Below are positions 1-6,394 of a stretch of DNA of 8,554 nt, in pieces. A model generated the notes under the pieces. It was not told the origin of the DNA and searched no databases. It worked only from the letters and a program-made list of their open reading frames with translations. A program made the position numbers and the translations under genes. Position 1 is the first letter of the stretch. Each line of letters starts with the position of its first letter. The DNA is from Deltaproteobacteria bacterium. GTDB taxonomy: Bacteria > Desulfobacterota > Deferrimicrobia > Deferrimicrobiales > Deferrimicrobiaceae. Location of the stretch: contig JANXPS010000321.1 in the NCBI GenBank assembly GCA_025357175.1, positions 1 through 8,554 on the forward strand, read 5' to 3'.

Positions 1-477
1 GGTGAAAAGGGGCTTGGGCAGCTTGCTTGCCAGCTTTAGGCCGGGGGGAAATTCGATGTCGCAGACGCTGCCTTTTGCCTGATATTCCTTCCAGCCGCTT
101 CCTACCAGATAGCCGCGCACAATGGCCTCGATGGCAAGAGGCTGGGCCTTTTTGCAGATCAAGGCCCGCCCTTCCAATTGCTTAAGGGAATCAGGATCGT
201 CGATATAGCCTTCTGCCGTGGTTGAGATCACATGGTTCGGCACCAGGTCTTTGAATTTCTCGAACCAGAAATTCGAGATCTGCGTGAGCACGCGCCCCTT
301 GTCGGGGATGGGCTCGTTCATCACCACGTCGAAGGCCGAAAGTCGGTCGGTGGCGACCAGCATGAAGTAAGGCGCCCCGCCTTTTTTGTCGGGCACCTCG
401 TAAATGTCGCGCACCTTGCCGCGCCCGAGCAGCGTCAACCCTGCCAGATTCGTCTCGACCACCGTCTGCTGAGCCAC
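1..477 (-). CDS. purC: SAICAR synthetase (phosphoribosylaminoimidazole-succinocarboxamide synthase), N-terminal part, cut by window edge
   Basis: The enzyme ligates aspartate to CAIR with ATP to give SAICAR in de novo purine synthesis, in the cytosol. I read 159 codons from a GTG start at 477; there is no ATG near the N-terminus. A Shine-Dalgarno GGGAGG lies 8 nt upstream of the GTG. Seen motifs: GKVRDIYEV (residues 20-28, ATP-binding loop of the family), ATDRLSAFDVV (42-52), IPDKGRVLTQIS (57-68) and the SAICAR synthetase signature EAIVRGYLVGSGWKEY (117-132). The insert-bearing N-terminus resembles the long, roughly 300-residue form (yeast Ade1-like), so about half the protein is present. The C-terminus lies before position 1. 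Codon use is visibly less GC-extreme (AAA, GCA, TAT, CTT, CCT) than in the ABC genes. The neighbouring ABC operon has no purine link. Confidence 0.96.
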   Translation of the reverse strand, partial: MAQQTVVETNLAGLTLLGRGKVRDIYEVPDKKGGAPYFMLVATDRLSAFDVVMNEPIPDKGRVLTQISNFWFEKFKDLVPNHVISTTAEGYIDDPDSLKQLEGRALICKKAQPLAIEAIVRGYLVGSGWKEYQAKGSVCDIEFPPGLKLASKLPKPLFT

Positions 478-522
478 GATGCAACCCTCCCGATTCCCAA
501 CGAAATAATTGCGGAAACCAAC

Positions 523-550
523 ACTATATCAGAGGAAAAAGCGGCGCCAA
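523..550 (-). promoter_or_regulatory. Possible sigma70-type promoter of purC
   Basis: On the minus strand, TTGGCG (545-550) and TATAGT (523-528) are separated by 16 bp. They lie in an AT-richer pocket about 45 nt upstream of the purC GTG. The -35 matches 4 of 6 consensus bases and the -10 matches 5 of 6. No purine-riboswitch-like structure was seen between this site and the start codon. Confidence 0.35.
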
Positions 551-707
551 ACCGATTTCGGGCGGCGCGGGCACCATCACGGGCGGTGGCGTTCCCGGCT
601 ACGCGCGCCCCGCGCATCCCAAACCCGGAGGAACCGTTTTCCCGGCTTGCCGGGTAACGTGATCCGCGCGTAGGACCGCCCGTTTTCCTGCTCCGCAACC
701 TGCGTTC

Positions 708-762
708 GGCAGGCGTCCAGCCTGCCTTCATTGCCATTGCCCCCGCTCACGTCATCCATGAC
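708..762 (-). repeat. Two-hairpin module a (CAT-GG-ATG apex), inside the 588-1003 element
   Basis: Read on the minus strand, hairpin 1 is GTCAT-GG-ATGAC (762-751). Hairpin 2 is GGCAGGC-TGGAC-GCCTGCC (726-708, perfect 7-bp stem), followed by GAACGCAGG, a string also present in module d. Both apices expose GGA. No coding potential is evident. Confidence 0.55.
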
Positions 763-892
763 TCCGCGTGGGCAACATGGCCGCGTGGAGGAGCAGGAAA
801 CCGGACGGCCAACTTCCTGAAGCGGAGCACGGCGAAGCCGCCCGGCGATGGGTGCCCTCCGATGGGGGCGTGTGTCCCGAGCGGTTTGAGTC

Positions 893-973
893 GCCAGGGA
901 TGGCGGCGCGAGGGATACCCGAGGCGAAGGCAACGCATGGATGCGTTGACAAGACGTCCCCGGAGGAGGGGAC
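893..973 (+). repeat. Hairpin module b (CAT-GG-ATG apex), inside the 588-1003 element
   Basis: Three consecutive small hairpins expose GGA in the loop: CGCCA-GGGA-TGGCG near 893-906, CAACGCAT-GG-ATGCGTTG at 931-948 (perfect), and GTCCCC-GGAGGA-GGGGAC at 956-973 (perfect). The middle hairpin has the same apex as modules a, c and d, with different but complementary arms. Confidence 0.55.
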
Positions 974-1068
974 CCTCGCGGGGCGCGCGTAGCCGGGAAC
1001 GCCTACCTTGAAGGGGATGGCCGGGGCGACGGATGCCGGGAACGTTCCGCCGGTCCGCAGGTGTGCCG

Positions 1069-2856
1069 TCAGGGGTCTCCGAACTGGAGGGCGTGGAGTC
1101 TCGCGTAGATGCCGCCCGCGGCGAGCAGCTCGGCGTGGGTACCCGTTTCGCGCACCTTGCCCTTGTGGATGACGATGATCCGGTCGGCCGTTAGGACGGT
1201 CGCGAGGCGGTGGGCGACGACCAGCGCGGTGCGCCCGCTTCGCAGCCGTTCGAGCGCATTCTGGAGCGCCTGCTCGGTCACCGGGTCCACGCTGGAAGTC
1301 GCCTCGTCGAGCAGCAGCACGCGCGGGTCGCGCGCCAGCGCCCGGGCGAAGGCGACGAGCTGCCGCTGCCCCACCGACAGGGAGCCGCCCCGCTCGCCCA
1401 CGAGGGTTTCAAGCCGCTGCGGCCATCCCGCCGCGAAGTCGGCGACGCCGGTCGCCGCCAGCGCGTTTTCGACCGCCTCGCCGCCCGCCCGGATGTTCCC
1501 GATCACGGTGCCCGCGAAGAGGAAGGGATCTTGCTGCACGAGCGCGAACGTGCGCCGGAGCTCCGTTCGCGGAATCTCCCGGATGTCGCGGCCGTTCACC
1601 AGGATGCTTCCCCGGTCGATTTCGTAGAGCCGTATCAGCAGCGCCAGGATTGTGGTCTTTCCGGCTCCGGTCGCACCGACGACCGCGCCCGTCTCGCCCT
1701 CGCCGATCACGAACGACACCCCGCGCAGGACCGGTTCGCCGCCGTACGAGAACCATACGTCGCGGAATTCCACGGCCGGCGCGCGCCCTTCCGGCGGGGG
1801 GGAGATCGCCGCGCCCCTTCCCGCGGACTCGCCATATTCCGGGGAAGGCTCCGCGTCGAGCACGCCGAATATCCGCTCGCAGCCCGCCAGCGCCGTCTGG
1901 AGGATGTTGTACTTGTCGCTCATGTCCTTCAGGGGGTCGAAGAAGCGGCGTGCGTATTCGAGGAACGCGACCAACGTCCCCAGCGTGACGGCACCCGAGA
2001 GCATCCGCACCCCGCCCCGCCAGAGAAGCAGCGCGACCGTGATCGAGGCGATCAGTTCGACGCCCGGGAAGTAGACCGAATAGTACCGGGTAAGGCGCAC
2101 GGTCTCGGCCGTGTATTCGTCGTTGCGCACGCCGAAGGCCCGGTCCGCCTTGCCCTCGGCGCCGAACGCCTTGACCACGGCGATCCCCGATATGTGCTCC
2201 TGGAGGAACGCGTTCAGCCCCGCGAGTCTCCGCCGCACTTCGCGGTTCGCGTCGCGAATCGACTTCTTGAGCAGCGACACGAAGAGGAACAGCAGCGGCA
2301 GCATCGCGAAGGTGACCAGCGCGAGCCGCATGTCCAGCCAGAACAGCATCGTGGCTGTGCCGACCAGCATGGCCGCGTCACCGATCGTCGAGACCAGGCC
2401 CGACGAGATCAGTTCCTGAAGCGCCTCGACGTCGGAAGTGACGCGCGTCATCAGCCGCCCGGTCGGCGTGTGGTCGAAAAATCGCACGGGCAGCGTCTGG
2501 ATCCGGGCGACCAGCCGCCGGCGGATTTCGAGGATCACCCGCTGCCCGACCACCGAGACCGCCAGCATCTGGAGGCACGTGAACAGGTTCGCGGCCACGA
2601 GGGAGCCGAGGTAAAGGCCGATCAGGGGCCACGCGCCCGAGGCGGTGCGCGGCATCAGGTTCCGGTCGACGAGCAGCTTGATCAGCCAGGGGCCGGCGAG
2701 CTGGCAGGCCGTCCCGAGCGCGAGCGCCAGGATGGCGAGGGCGATCAGTCCCCCGTGCGGCGTGATGAAGGGCGCCAGCCGCCGCAGCAGTGACAGGTCC
2801 GGCTTCCGGTCGTCCGGCCGGTCGTCGAGGAAATATCCGTCGCGTCCGTGGCTCAC
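1069..2856 (-). CDS. ABC exporter half-transporter, canonical-Walker-B subunit of a heterodimer (MdlB-like)
   Basis: This 595-residue fused membrane-ATPase half-transporter sits in the inner membrane. The N-terminal ABC-exporter membrane domain has six predicted helices (about 35-300). The nucleotide-binding domain follows (about 360-590): Walker A GATGAGKT (394-401), Q-loop QDPFLF from Q442, signature LSVGQ (493-497), Walker B VLLLD (513-517) with catalytic Glu518, D-loop SSVD (521-524) and H-loop His549. The signature is non-canonical (V for the first G). The GTG start overlaps the stop of the upstream ABC gene (GTGA), with GAGG 7 nt before it, so translation is probably coupled. The upstream partner has a perfect LSGGQ but lacks the catalytic Glu, so the two should form one competent and one degenerate ATP site. 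Substrate unknown: multidrug, lipid or peptide are all possible. No clear terminator follows. Confidence 0.94.
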   Translation of the reverse strand: MSHGRDGYFLDDRPDDRKPDLSLLRRLAPFITPHGGLIALAILALALGTACQLAGPWLIKLLVDRNLMPRTASGAWPLIGLYLGSLVAANLFTCLQMLAVSVVGQRVILEIRRRLVARIQTLPVRFFDHTPTGRLMTRVTSDVEALQELISSGLVSTIGDAAMLVGTATMLFWLDMRLALVTFAMLPLLFLFVSLLKKSIRDANREVRRRLAGLNAFLQEHISGIAVVKAFGAEGKADRAFGVRNDEYTAETVRLTRYYSVYFPGVELIASITVALLLWRGGVRMLSGAVTLGTLVAFLEYARRFFDPLKDMSDKYNILQTALAGCERIFGVLDAEPSPEYGESAGRGAAISPPPEGRAPAVEFRDVWFSYGGEPVLRGVSFVIGEGETGAVVGATGAGKTTILALLIRLYEIDRGSILVNGRDIREIPRTELRRTFALVQQDPFLFAGTVIGNIRAGGEAVENALAATGVADFAAGWPQRLETLVGERGGSLSVGQRQLVAFARALARDPRVLLLDEATSSVDPVTEQALQNALERLRSGRTALVVAHRLATVLTADRIIVIHKGKVRETGTHAELLAAGGIYARLHALQFGDP

Positions 2857-4607
2857 GTCGCCGCCTCGATCTCGGTCGCAAGCGACTGGCGGGAATGGAG
2901 CGTCCGATATACGCCGTCCATCGCAAGCAGCGCGTCGTGGCTCCCCTCCTCGACGATGCGCCCCGCATCCAGGACAAGAATCCGGTCGCAACGGGAAAGC
3001 GACGCCATGCGGTGCGTGCTGAACAGGATGGTCCGGCCGCCCCGGACGTCCATCAGTTCGTGGAAGATCGCCTGTTCGGTCTCGGCGTCGACCGCCGACA
3101 GGGCGTCGTCGAGCAGCAGCAGTTCGGCCCCCGTGCAAAGCGCCCGTGCGATCGTCACCCGCTGTTTCTGCCCCCCGGAAAGCGAGATTCCGCGCTCGCC
3201 GATCACCGTGTCGATGCCGCCCTGCATTCCGGCGACCTCTTCGGCGAGACGGGCCCGCGCGATGGCGTCCTGCGCGGCCTCCCGGTCCACGCCGGCCATT
3301 CCGTAGCAGACGTTTTCGAGGATCGAGTCGGAGAAGAGGAAGGGATCCTGCCCCACGAACGAGACGGAGCGCCTGAGTTCCGGCAACGGCACCTCGTTGA
3401 TGTCCCGCCCGCGAAAGCGGACCGCGCCCGCCGGAACCGGCTGCAATCGCAAAAGCAGCGACAGCAACGCGCTCTTCCCGCTGCCGGTCTTTCCGACGAG
3501 GCCGACCACTTCCCCCGCCCGGATCGAAAAGGACACGTCCCGCAGCACCTCGCCACGCTCCCCGTCTCCGAACGAAAAGGACAGGTTGCGGACCTCGATC
3601 ATCGGTGCATCCGCCCGCCCGGGCGCGAGGGCGGCGGGAATGGCCTCCGTGCCCTCCCGCGCCTGATCCATGAATTCGCCGATCCGTCCGAGCGCCGCCG
3701 CGCCGCGCTGGAAAAGGTTGATGACCCAGCCGAGCGCCATCGTCGGAAAGGACAGCATCGCGAGATAGGCGTTGAAGGCCACGAAACCGCCCGGAGTCAG
3801 TTCGCCCCGGATCACCTGGCGTCCGGCGAGCAGCAGGACGATCGCGACGGCCAACCCCGAAATCAACCCGATCAGCGCGTGGAACGTCGCCGAGGTGCGC
3901 GACAGCGCGACGCTGCGCGAGTAATAGTCGCGTGCGGACACCGCGAAACGGCTCTCCATCTCCGCTTCCAGCCCGTACGCCTTGACGAGGCGGATGCCGG
4001 AGATGTCCTCGTGCAGCGCGGCGTTCATCGCCGACAGCGACTGCTGGCTGTTCCGATGCTGGATGTGGAAACGGCGTCCGTATTCGCGCGAGGCGAGCAC
4101 GACCAGGGGGGCTGCCGCCAAGGCGGCCAGCGTCAGCGTCACGCTGATGCGGAACATGAACCCGACCGCGAGGAACCAGGAAACGACCGTTCCCATGAGC
4201 ATGAGGACGCCGGGGCCGAGAAAGAGCCAGATCGCCCCGAGGTCGTTGGTCATGCGCGACATCACGTCGCCCGTCGGAATCCTCGCGAAGAAAGCGAGCG
4301 GCAGACGCACGACGTGCGTGAACACGTCGCGGCGGATCGATTGTTCGACGCGTCGGGCCGCCACGAGCAGCCCGCGTCTCGACAGCCAGCGCAGGACGCC
4401 GTGGATCGTCGCCAGCAGCAGGATCGACGCCACCGCCCGAACCAGCCGCGCCTCGCCGTCGGGCATCGACAGCCCGTCGATCGCGTCGCGCGTCAGCCAG
4501 GGAATGAGGACGCCGCACAACGCCGCAACCAGAAGCCCGGCCGCGCTGAAGGTGCAGACGGCGGCGTGTCGGGCGAGGTACGGACGGAGACGCGAGAGCG
4601 GGGTCAA
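2853..4607 (-). CDS. ABC exporter half-transporter, degenerate-site subunit of a heterodimer (MdlA-like)
   Basis: This 584-residue inner-membrane half-transporter has a six-helix exporter domain (about 15-305; TM1 about 14-38) followed by an ATPase domain. ATPase motifs: Walker A GKTGSGKS (372-379), Q-loop Q420 (GQDPFLF), perfect signature LSGGQ (476-480), Walker B LLLLD (496-500), D-loop SAVD (504-507) and H-loop His532. The residue after Walker B is Asp501 instead of catalytic Glu, as in the degenerate subunit of heterodimeric exporters such as TM287/288. I chose a TTG start at 4607: it overlaps the protease stop as TTGA and gives a normal-length N-terminus before TM1, and no ATG lies before residue 48. 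There is no good Shine-Dalgarno, so initiation probably relies on coupling to the upstream gene. The 3' end overlaps the second ABC gene by 4 nt. Confidence 0.93.
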   Translation of the reverse strand: MTPLSRLRPYLARHAAVCTFSAAGLLVAALCGVLIPWLTRDAIDGLSMPDGEARLVRAVASILLLATIHGVLRWLSRRGLLVAARRVEQSIRRDVFTHVVRLPLAFFARIPTGDVMSRMTNDLGAIWLFLGPGVLMLMGTVVSWFLAVGFMFRISVTLTLAALAAAPLVVLASREYGRRFHIQHRNSQQSLSAMNAALHEDISGIRLVKAYGLEAEMESRFAVSARDYYSRSVALSRTSATFHALIGLISGLAVAIVLLLAGRQVIRGELTPGGFVAFNAYLAMLSFPTMALGWVINLFQRGAAALGRIGEFMDQAREGTEAIPAALAPGRADAPMIEVRNLSFSFGDGERGEVLRDVSFSIRAGEVVGLVGKTGSGKSALLSLLLRLQPVPAGAVRFRGRDINEVPLPELRRSVSFVGQDPFLFSDSILENVCYGMAGVDREAAQDAIARARLAEEVAGMQGGIDTVIGERGISLSGGQKQRVTIARALCTGAELLLLDDALSAVDAETEQAIFHELMDVRGGRTILFSTHRMASLSRCDRILVLDAGRIVEEGSHDALLAMDGVYRTLHSRQSLATEIEAAT

Positions 4608-5428
4608 GAGATCGGGTTGGGCGTGAAGGTGAGGACAAACAGCAGGAACGAGAGCGCACCGACCGTCCTTCGGCCGCGCGACAGGGGGACGTGCTCGAAT
4701 ATCGGCGCCGGGTGCTGCGTCCCCATCACGAAAAGGAGGCCCGCCCAAACAAACCATGCCGGATTCAACAATCCCATGAAGAGCAGCGCGTACGGGATCA
4801 GCCGCGCCACTTCGGAGTATCTTCCGCCGAAAAGCGCGTAGGCGATGTGGCCGCCGTCGAGCTGCCCCGCCGGGATCAGGTTGAGCATGGTCACGAGCAG
4901 GCCGATCCACCCCGCGTAGGCCACCGGGTGCAGAACCACGTCGCGTCCGGACGTCAGCGAACCGAATACCGCCTGGATCGCCGCCTTGAGGATCAACGGT
5001 TCGCCGAGCCGGAAATTCTCCCCGCCCATGGCCGCGACTCCCTGTACGTGGGAAAAGGTGAGGCCGACCAGCAGCACGGGGATCGCCACCATTGCACCCG
5101 CAAGCGGTCCGGCCGCACCGATATCCATCAGCGCGTCGCGGGTGGGAAAAGGCGAACGGATCTTGATGATCGCCCCCATGGTGCCCGGGTTCGGCGGCAT
5201 CGGGATGAACGGGATGAAGTACGGGAGCGTCACGTCCACCCGGTGGTATTTCGCGGCGAGGTAGTGCCCCATCTCGTGGACGCCGAGGATCGCGATCAGC
5301 GGCAGGGAGAACTGCAGCCCCATCCAGATCTGGTCGGGGTGCCTGAGCGGATCGACGCCCGACAGGATCGCGCCGGATACGAGCGTCGTGAAAAAAGTTG
5401 CGATGAACAAAACGATATTGAGCGCCAT
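4604..5428 (-). CDS. Membrane site-2 protease-like M50 zinc metallopeptidase
   Basis: This 274-residue polytopic membrane protein has the two M50 signatures. HEMGH (51-55, HExxH with His51 and His55 as zinc ligands and Glu52 catalytic) lies at the end of a helix. NLIPAGQLDGGH (183-194) supplies the third ligand, Asp191. Between them lie a conserved GPLAGA (107-112) and a loop rich in Pro and Gly (72-85, FIPF...PNPGTMGAI), as in the EGY/S2P-like M50 group. There is no PDZ domain, so it is not an RseP-type protease. Hydrophobic helices run at about 2-23, 41-60, 104-124, 171-190, 210-235 and 256-269. The ATG at 5428 has AGGTGG just upstream. It is the first gene of an operon overlapping the ABC gene by TTGA. 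Substrate unknown; the context suggests a membrane-protein or peptide partner of the exporter, which is inference. Confidence 0.93.
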   Translation of the reverse strand: MALNIVLFIATFFTTLVSGAILSGVDPLRHPDQIWMGLQFSLPLIAILGVHEMGHYLAAKYHRVDVTLPYFIPFIPMPPNPGTMGAIIKIRSPFPTRDALMDIGAAGPLAGAMVAIPVLLVGLTFSHVQGVAAMGGENFRLGEPLILKAAIQAVFGSLTSGRDVVLHPVAYAGWIGLLVTMLNLIPAGQLDGGHIAYALFGGRYSEVARLIPYALLFMGLLNPAWFVWAGLLFVMGTQHPAPIFEHVPLSRGRRTVGALSFLLFVLTFTPNPIS

Positions 5429-5453
5429 GGGCCACCTGTTTGTTAATCTGTTG

Positions 5454-5459
5454 ATTATA
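5454..5459 (-). promoter_or_regulatory. Perfect -10 box for the protease-exporter operon
   Basis: TATAAT on the minus strand lies 25 nt upstream of the protease ATG, in an AT-rich island (about 5437-5460). No good -35 is present at 16-18 bp. TAATC...GATTA (within 5443-5457) forms a short inverted repeat overlapping it, a possible operator. The region also lies upstream of divergent queH. Confidence 0.4.
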
Positions 5460-5493
5460 TGACAGGACCGGCGAGAGAAGGATTCGAACGGCC

Positions 5494-6087
5494 ATGAAAC
5501 TGCTTCACCCATACCCTGCGGGGATGTCCGTGCTGCTCCACGTCTGCTGCGCGCCCGACGCGGCGCACGGCGTGCCCGCGCTGCTCGCCGAGGGATTCCG
5601 CGTCACGGGTCATTTCTTCAACCCGAACATCCAGCCGGTCGAGGAATACGCGAAGCGACTCGACGCCACGCTGCGGCTTCAGGCGGCCATCCCCTTCCCG
5701 CTGACGGTCGAAGGGGGCTTCGAAGCCGAGTGGGAAGATGCCGTGCTCGGCATGGAGGATCAGAAGGAGCGCGGAAAGCGGTGCGAGGCGTGCGTCCGGT
5801 TGAGGCTGCGTCGGACGGCGGAAGCGGCGCGGGAGTCGGGACACGATGCTTTCGCCAGCGTGTTGACCGTGAGCCGGAACAAGAACGCGCGGATGGTCAA
5901 CCCGATCGGCCGGGAGGAGGCGGCGCGAGCCGGGGTCGCGTTCATCGACGCCGACATGGGGAAAAACGACGGCTACAACGACAGCGTCCGCACGACCGCC
6001 CGCCTCGGCATCTACCGGCAGGACTACTGCGGCTGCCGTTTTTCGATCCGGCGGGTAAAGTCGGGGGAAGAAAATGCCGATGAGTAG
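5494..6087 (+). CDS. queH: Epoxyqueuosine reductase QueH (DUF208 family)
   Basis: QueH reduces epoxyqueuosine in tRNA to queuosine, the last step of Q34 synthesis, and replaces the cobalamin-dependent QueG in many bacteria. The 197-residue product shows the family cysteine pattern: HVCCAP (16-21, Cys18 and Cys19), CEAC-VRLRL (97-105, Cys97 and Cys100) and YCGC (178-181, Cys179 and Cys181). In the family these bind a metal centre and an Fe-S cluster. Other conserved segments are FNPNIQP (42-48), LTVSRNKN (124-131) and GYNDS (160-164). The ATG at 5494 has GAAGGA about 11 nt upstream. An internal ATG at residue 11 (MSVLLHVCC) would give the more usual family N-terminus and is a real alternative. 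The gene is divergent from the protease operon. Its downstream neighbour is the tRNA-Sec locus on the other strand. Length is normal for the family. Confidence 0.94.
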   Translation: MKLLHPYPAGMSVLLHVCCAPDAAHGVPALLAEGFRVTGHFFNPNIQPVEEYAKRLDATLRLQAAIPFPLTVEGGFEAEWEDAVLGMEDQKERGKRCEACVRLRLRRTAEAARESGHDAFASVLTVSRNKNARMVNPIGREEAARAGVAFIDADMGKNDGYNDSVRTTARLGIYRQDYCGCRFSIRRVKSGEENADE

Positions 6088-6091
6088 GAAT

Positions 6092-6116
6092 TGGCGGAAG
6101 CGTGCGAGAATCGAAC
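6092..6116 (-). repeat. Partial copy of the tRNA-Sec 3' end (att-like direct repeat)
   Basis: 25 nt starting TGGCGGAAGCGTG match the 3' end of the intact tRNA-Sec gene (6259-6283) with one mismatch (C at 6105 for A). The copy covers the T-loop half, the acceptor 3' strand, discriminator and CCA. Similarity fades beyond 6116 and no matching 5' half is present, so it is a fragment and not a second gene. Confidence 0.75.
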
Positions 6117-6121
6117 CCTCC

Positions 6122-6208
6122 GCGGCACGACCGTCCTGTTCGTGCCGCTCCGGGCGGGTCGTCTGCCTGCCGGTGCCATCCATGGCGCCTGATCCTCGCT
6201 ACTCGCTC
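6122..6208 (-). repeat. Two-hairpin module c (CAT-GG-ATG apex), between the tRNA-Sec repeats
   Basis: On the minus strand, GAGCGAGTAGCGAGGAT (6208-6192) matches 14 of 17 bases at the left edge of module d. It is followed by hairpin 1 GGCGCCAT-GG-ATGGCACC (6189-6172, one non-Watson-Crick pair) and hairpin 2 GCGGCACGA / TCGTGCCGC (6148-6140 with 6130-6122 as read on the minus strand; perfect 9-bp stem) with a 9-nt loop containing AGGA. The module sits between the two copies of the tRNA-Sec 3' end. Confidence 0.6.
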
Positions 6209-6258
6209 GGCGGCAGACTTCCAGTTCGATTCTCGAAGGAGCTTCAGGAGAAGAGAAA

Positions 6259-6354
6259 TGGCGGAAGCGTGAGAGAATCGAACTCCCCATCGACGTTTCC
6301 GCCGACCGACCGGATTTGAAGTCCGGGGAGGCCACCAGCGCCCCATCCGCTTCC
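6259..6354 (-). tRNA. selC: tRNA-Sec (anticodon UCA), CCA encoded
   Basis: The tRNA inserts selenocysteine at UGA codons, working with SelA, SelD, SelB and a SECIS hairpin. It is 96 nt including the encoded CCA, far longer than an ordinary tRNA. The acceptor is GGAAGCG/CGCTTCC, with an unpaired eighth G-A position. The D-stem is GGGGC/GCCTC. The anticodon stem CCGGA/TCCGG encloses the loop CTTCAAA, giving anticodon TCA. The long variable arm is TCGGCG-GAAA-CGTCGA, and the T-arm loop is TTCGATT. The discriminator is G, as in E. coli selC. An extended -10 promoter lies immediately upstream. Part of its 3' end is repeated 167 bp downstream. No selenoprotein or sel gene is visible in the window itself. 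Confidence 0.96.
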
Positions 6355-6371
6355 GTTTCGATGCGCTCGAA

Positions 6372-6380
6372 ATTATAGCA
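6372..6380 (-). promoter_or_regulatory. selC: Extended -10 promoter of the tRNA-Sec gene
   Basis: TGCTATAAT on the minus strand is a perfect TATAAT with the TGn extension, which fits the absence of a good -35. It would start transcription about 10 nt before the tRNA 5' end. It lies just upstream of the plus-strand AAGGAG (6382-6387) of the outer-membrane gene, so the two divergent genes share about 40 bp. Confidence 0.65.
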
Positions 6381-6394
6381 GAAGGAGAACGACA

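Larger units (their letters stand above)
588..1003. mobile_element. MITE-like non-coding element with 27-bp perfect terminal inverted repeats
   Basis: Positions 588-614 (beginning GGCGTTCCCGGCTACG) are the exact reverse complement of 977-1003 over 27 bp. Pairing stops abruptly on the outer side. The roughly 416-bp interior has no credible gene but is full of nested inverted repeats: 676-694 with 790-808 (17 of 19 paired), 708-714 with 720-726 (perfect 7 bp), 751-755 with 758-762, 931-938 with 941-948 (perfect 8 bp) and 956-961 with 968-973 (perfect 6 bp). I found no clear target-site duplication flanking the ends. This architecture fits a non-autonomous element mobilised in trans, or a REP/BIME-like composite. 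It fills most of the 591-bp gap between purC and the end of the ABC operon. The rest of that gap contains only the purC promoter candidate and a palindrome GGAACGTTCC at 1039-1048. Confidence 0.6.

Noticed and set aside
2790..4841. 683-residue plus-strand open frame antisense to the ABC genes, and similar long frames at 1210-2793
   Set aside because: Their translations are Arg/Gln/Asp-rich shadows of high-GC genes on the other strand, with no recognisable domain.
5478..5490. GAAGGATTCGAACG, resembling a reversed tRNA T-arm, upstream of queH
   Set aside because: No CCA end or acceptor strand follows, and GAAGGA doubles as the queH ribosome site. The match is too short to call a tRNA remnant.
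2853..5495. Long minus-strand frame fusing the region of the protease gene with the first ABC subunit
   Set aside because: Only residues after the TTG at 4607 look like protein. The part before is out of frame with the clear M50 protease and is low-complexity Arg/Ala/Pro-rich.
6092..6222. A second complete tRNA-Sec using GGAAG at 6222 as its 5' end
   Set aside because: It would be 131 nt, lacks the TCA anticodon arm, and its T-stem has a mismatch.
6225..6236. GTTCGATTCTCG on the plus strand, inverted relative to the tRNA-Sec fragments
   Set aside because: Only the T-loop string matches; no acceptor or CCA follows, so it may be chance.
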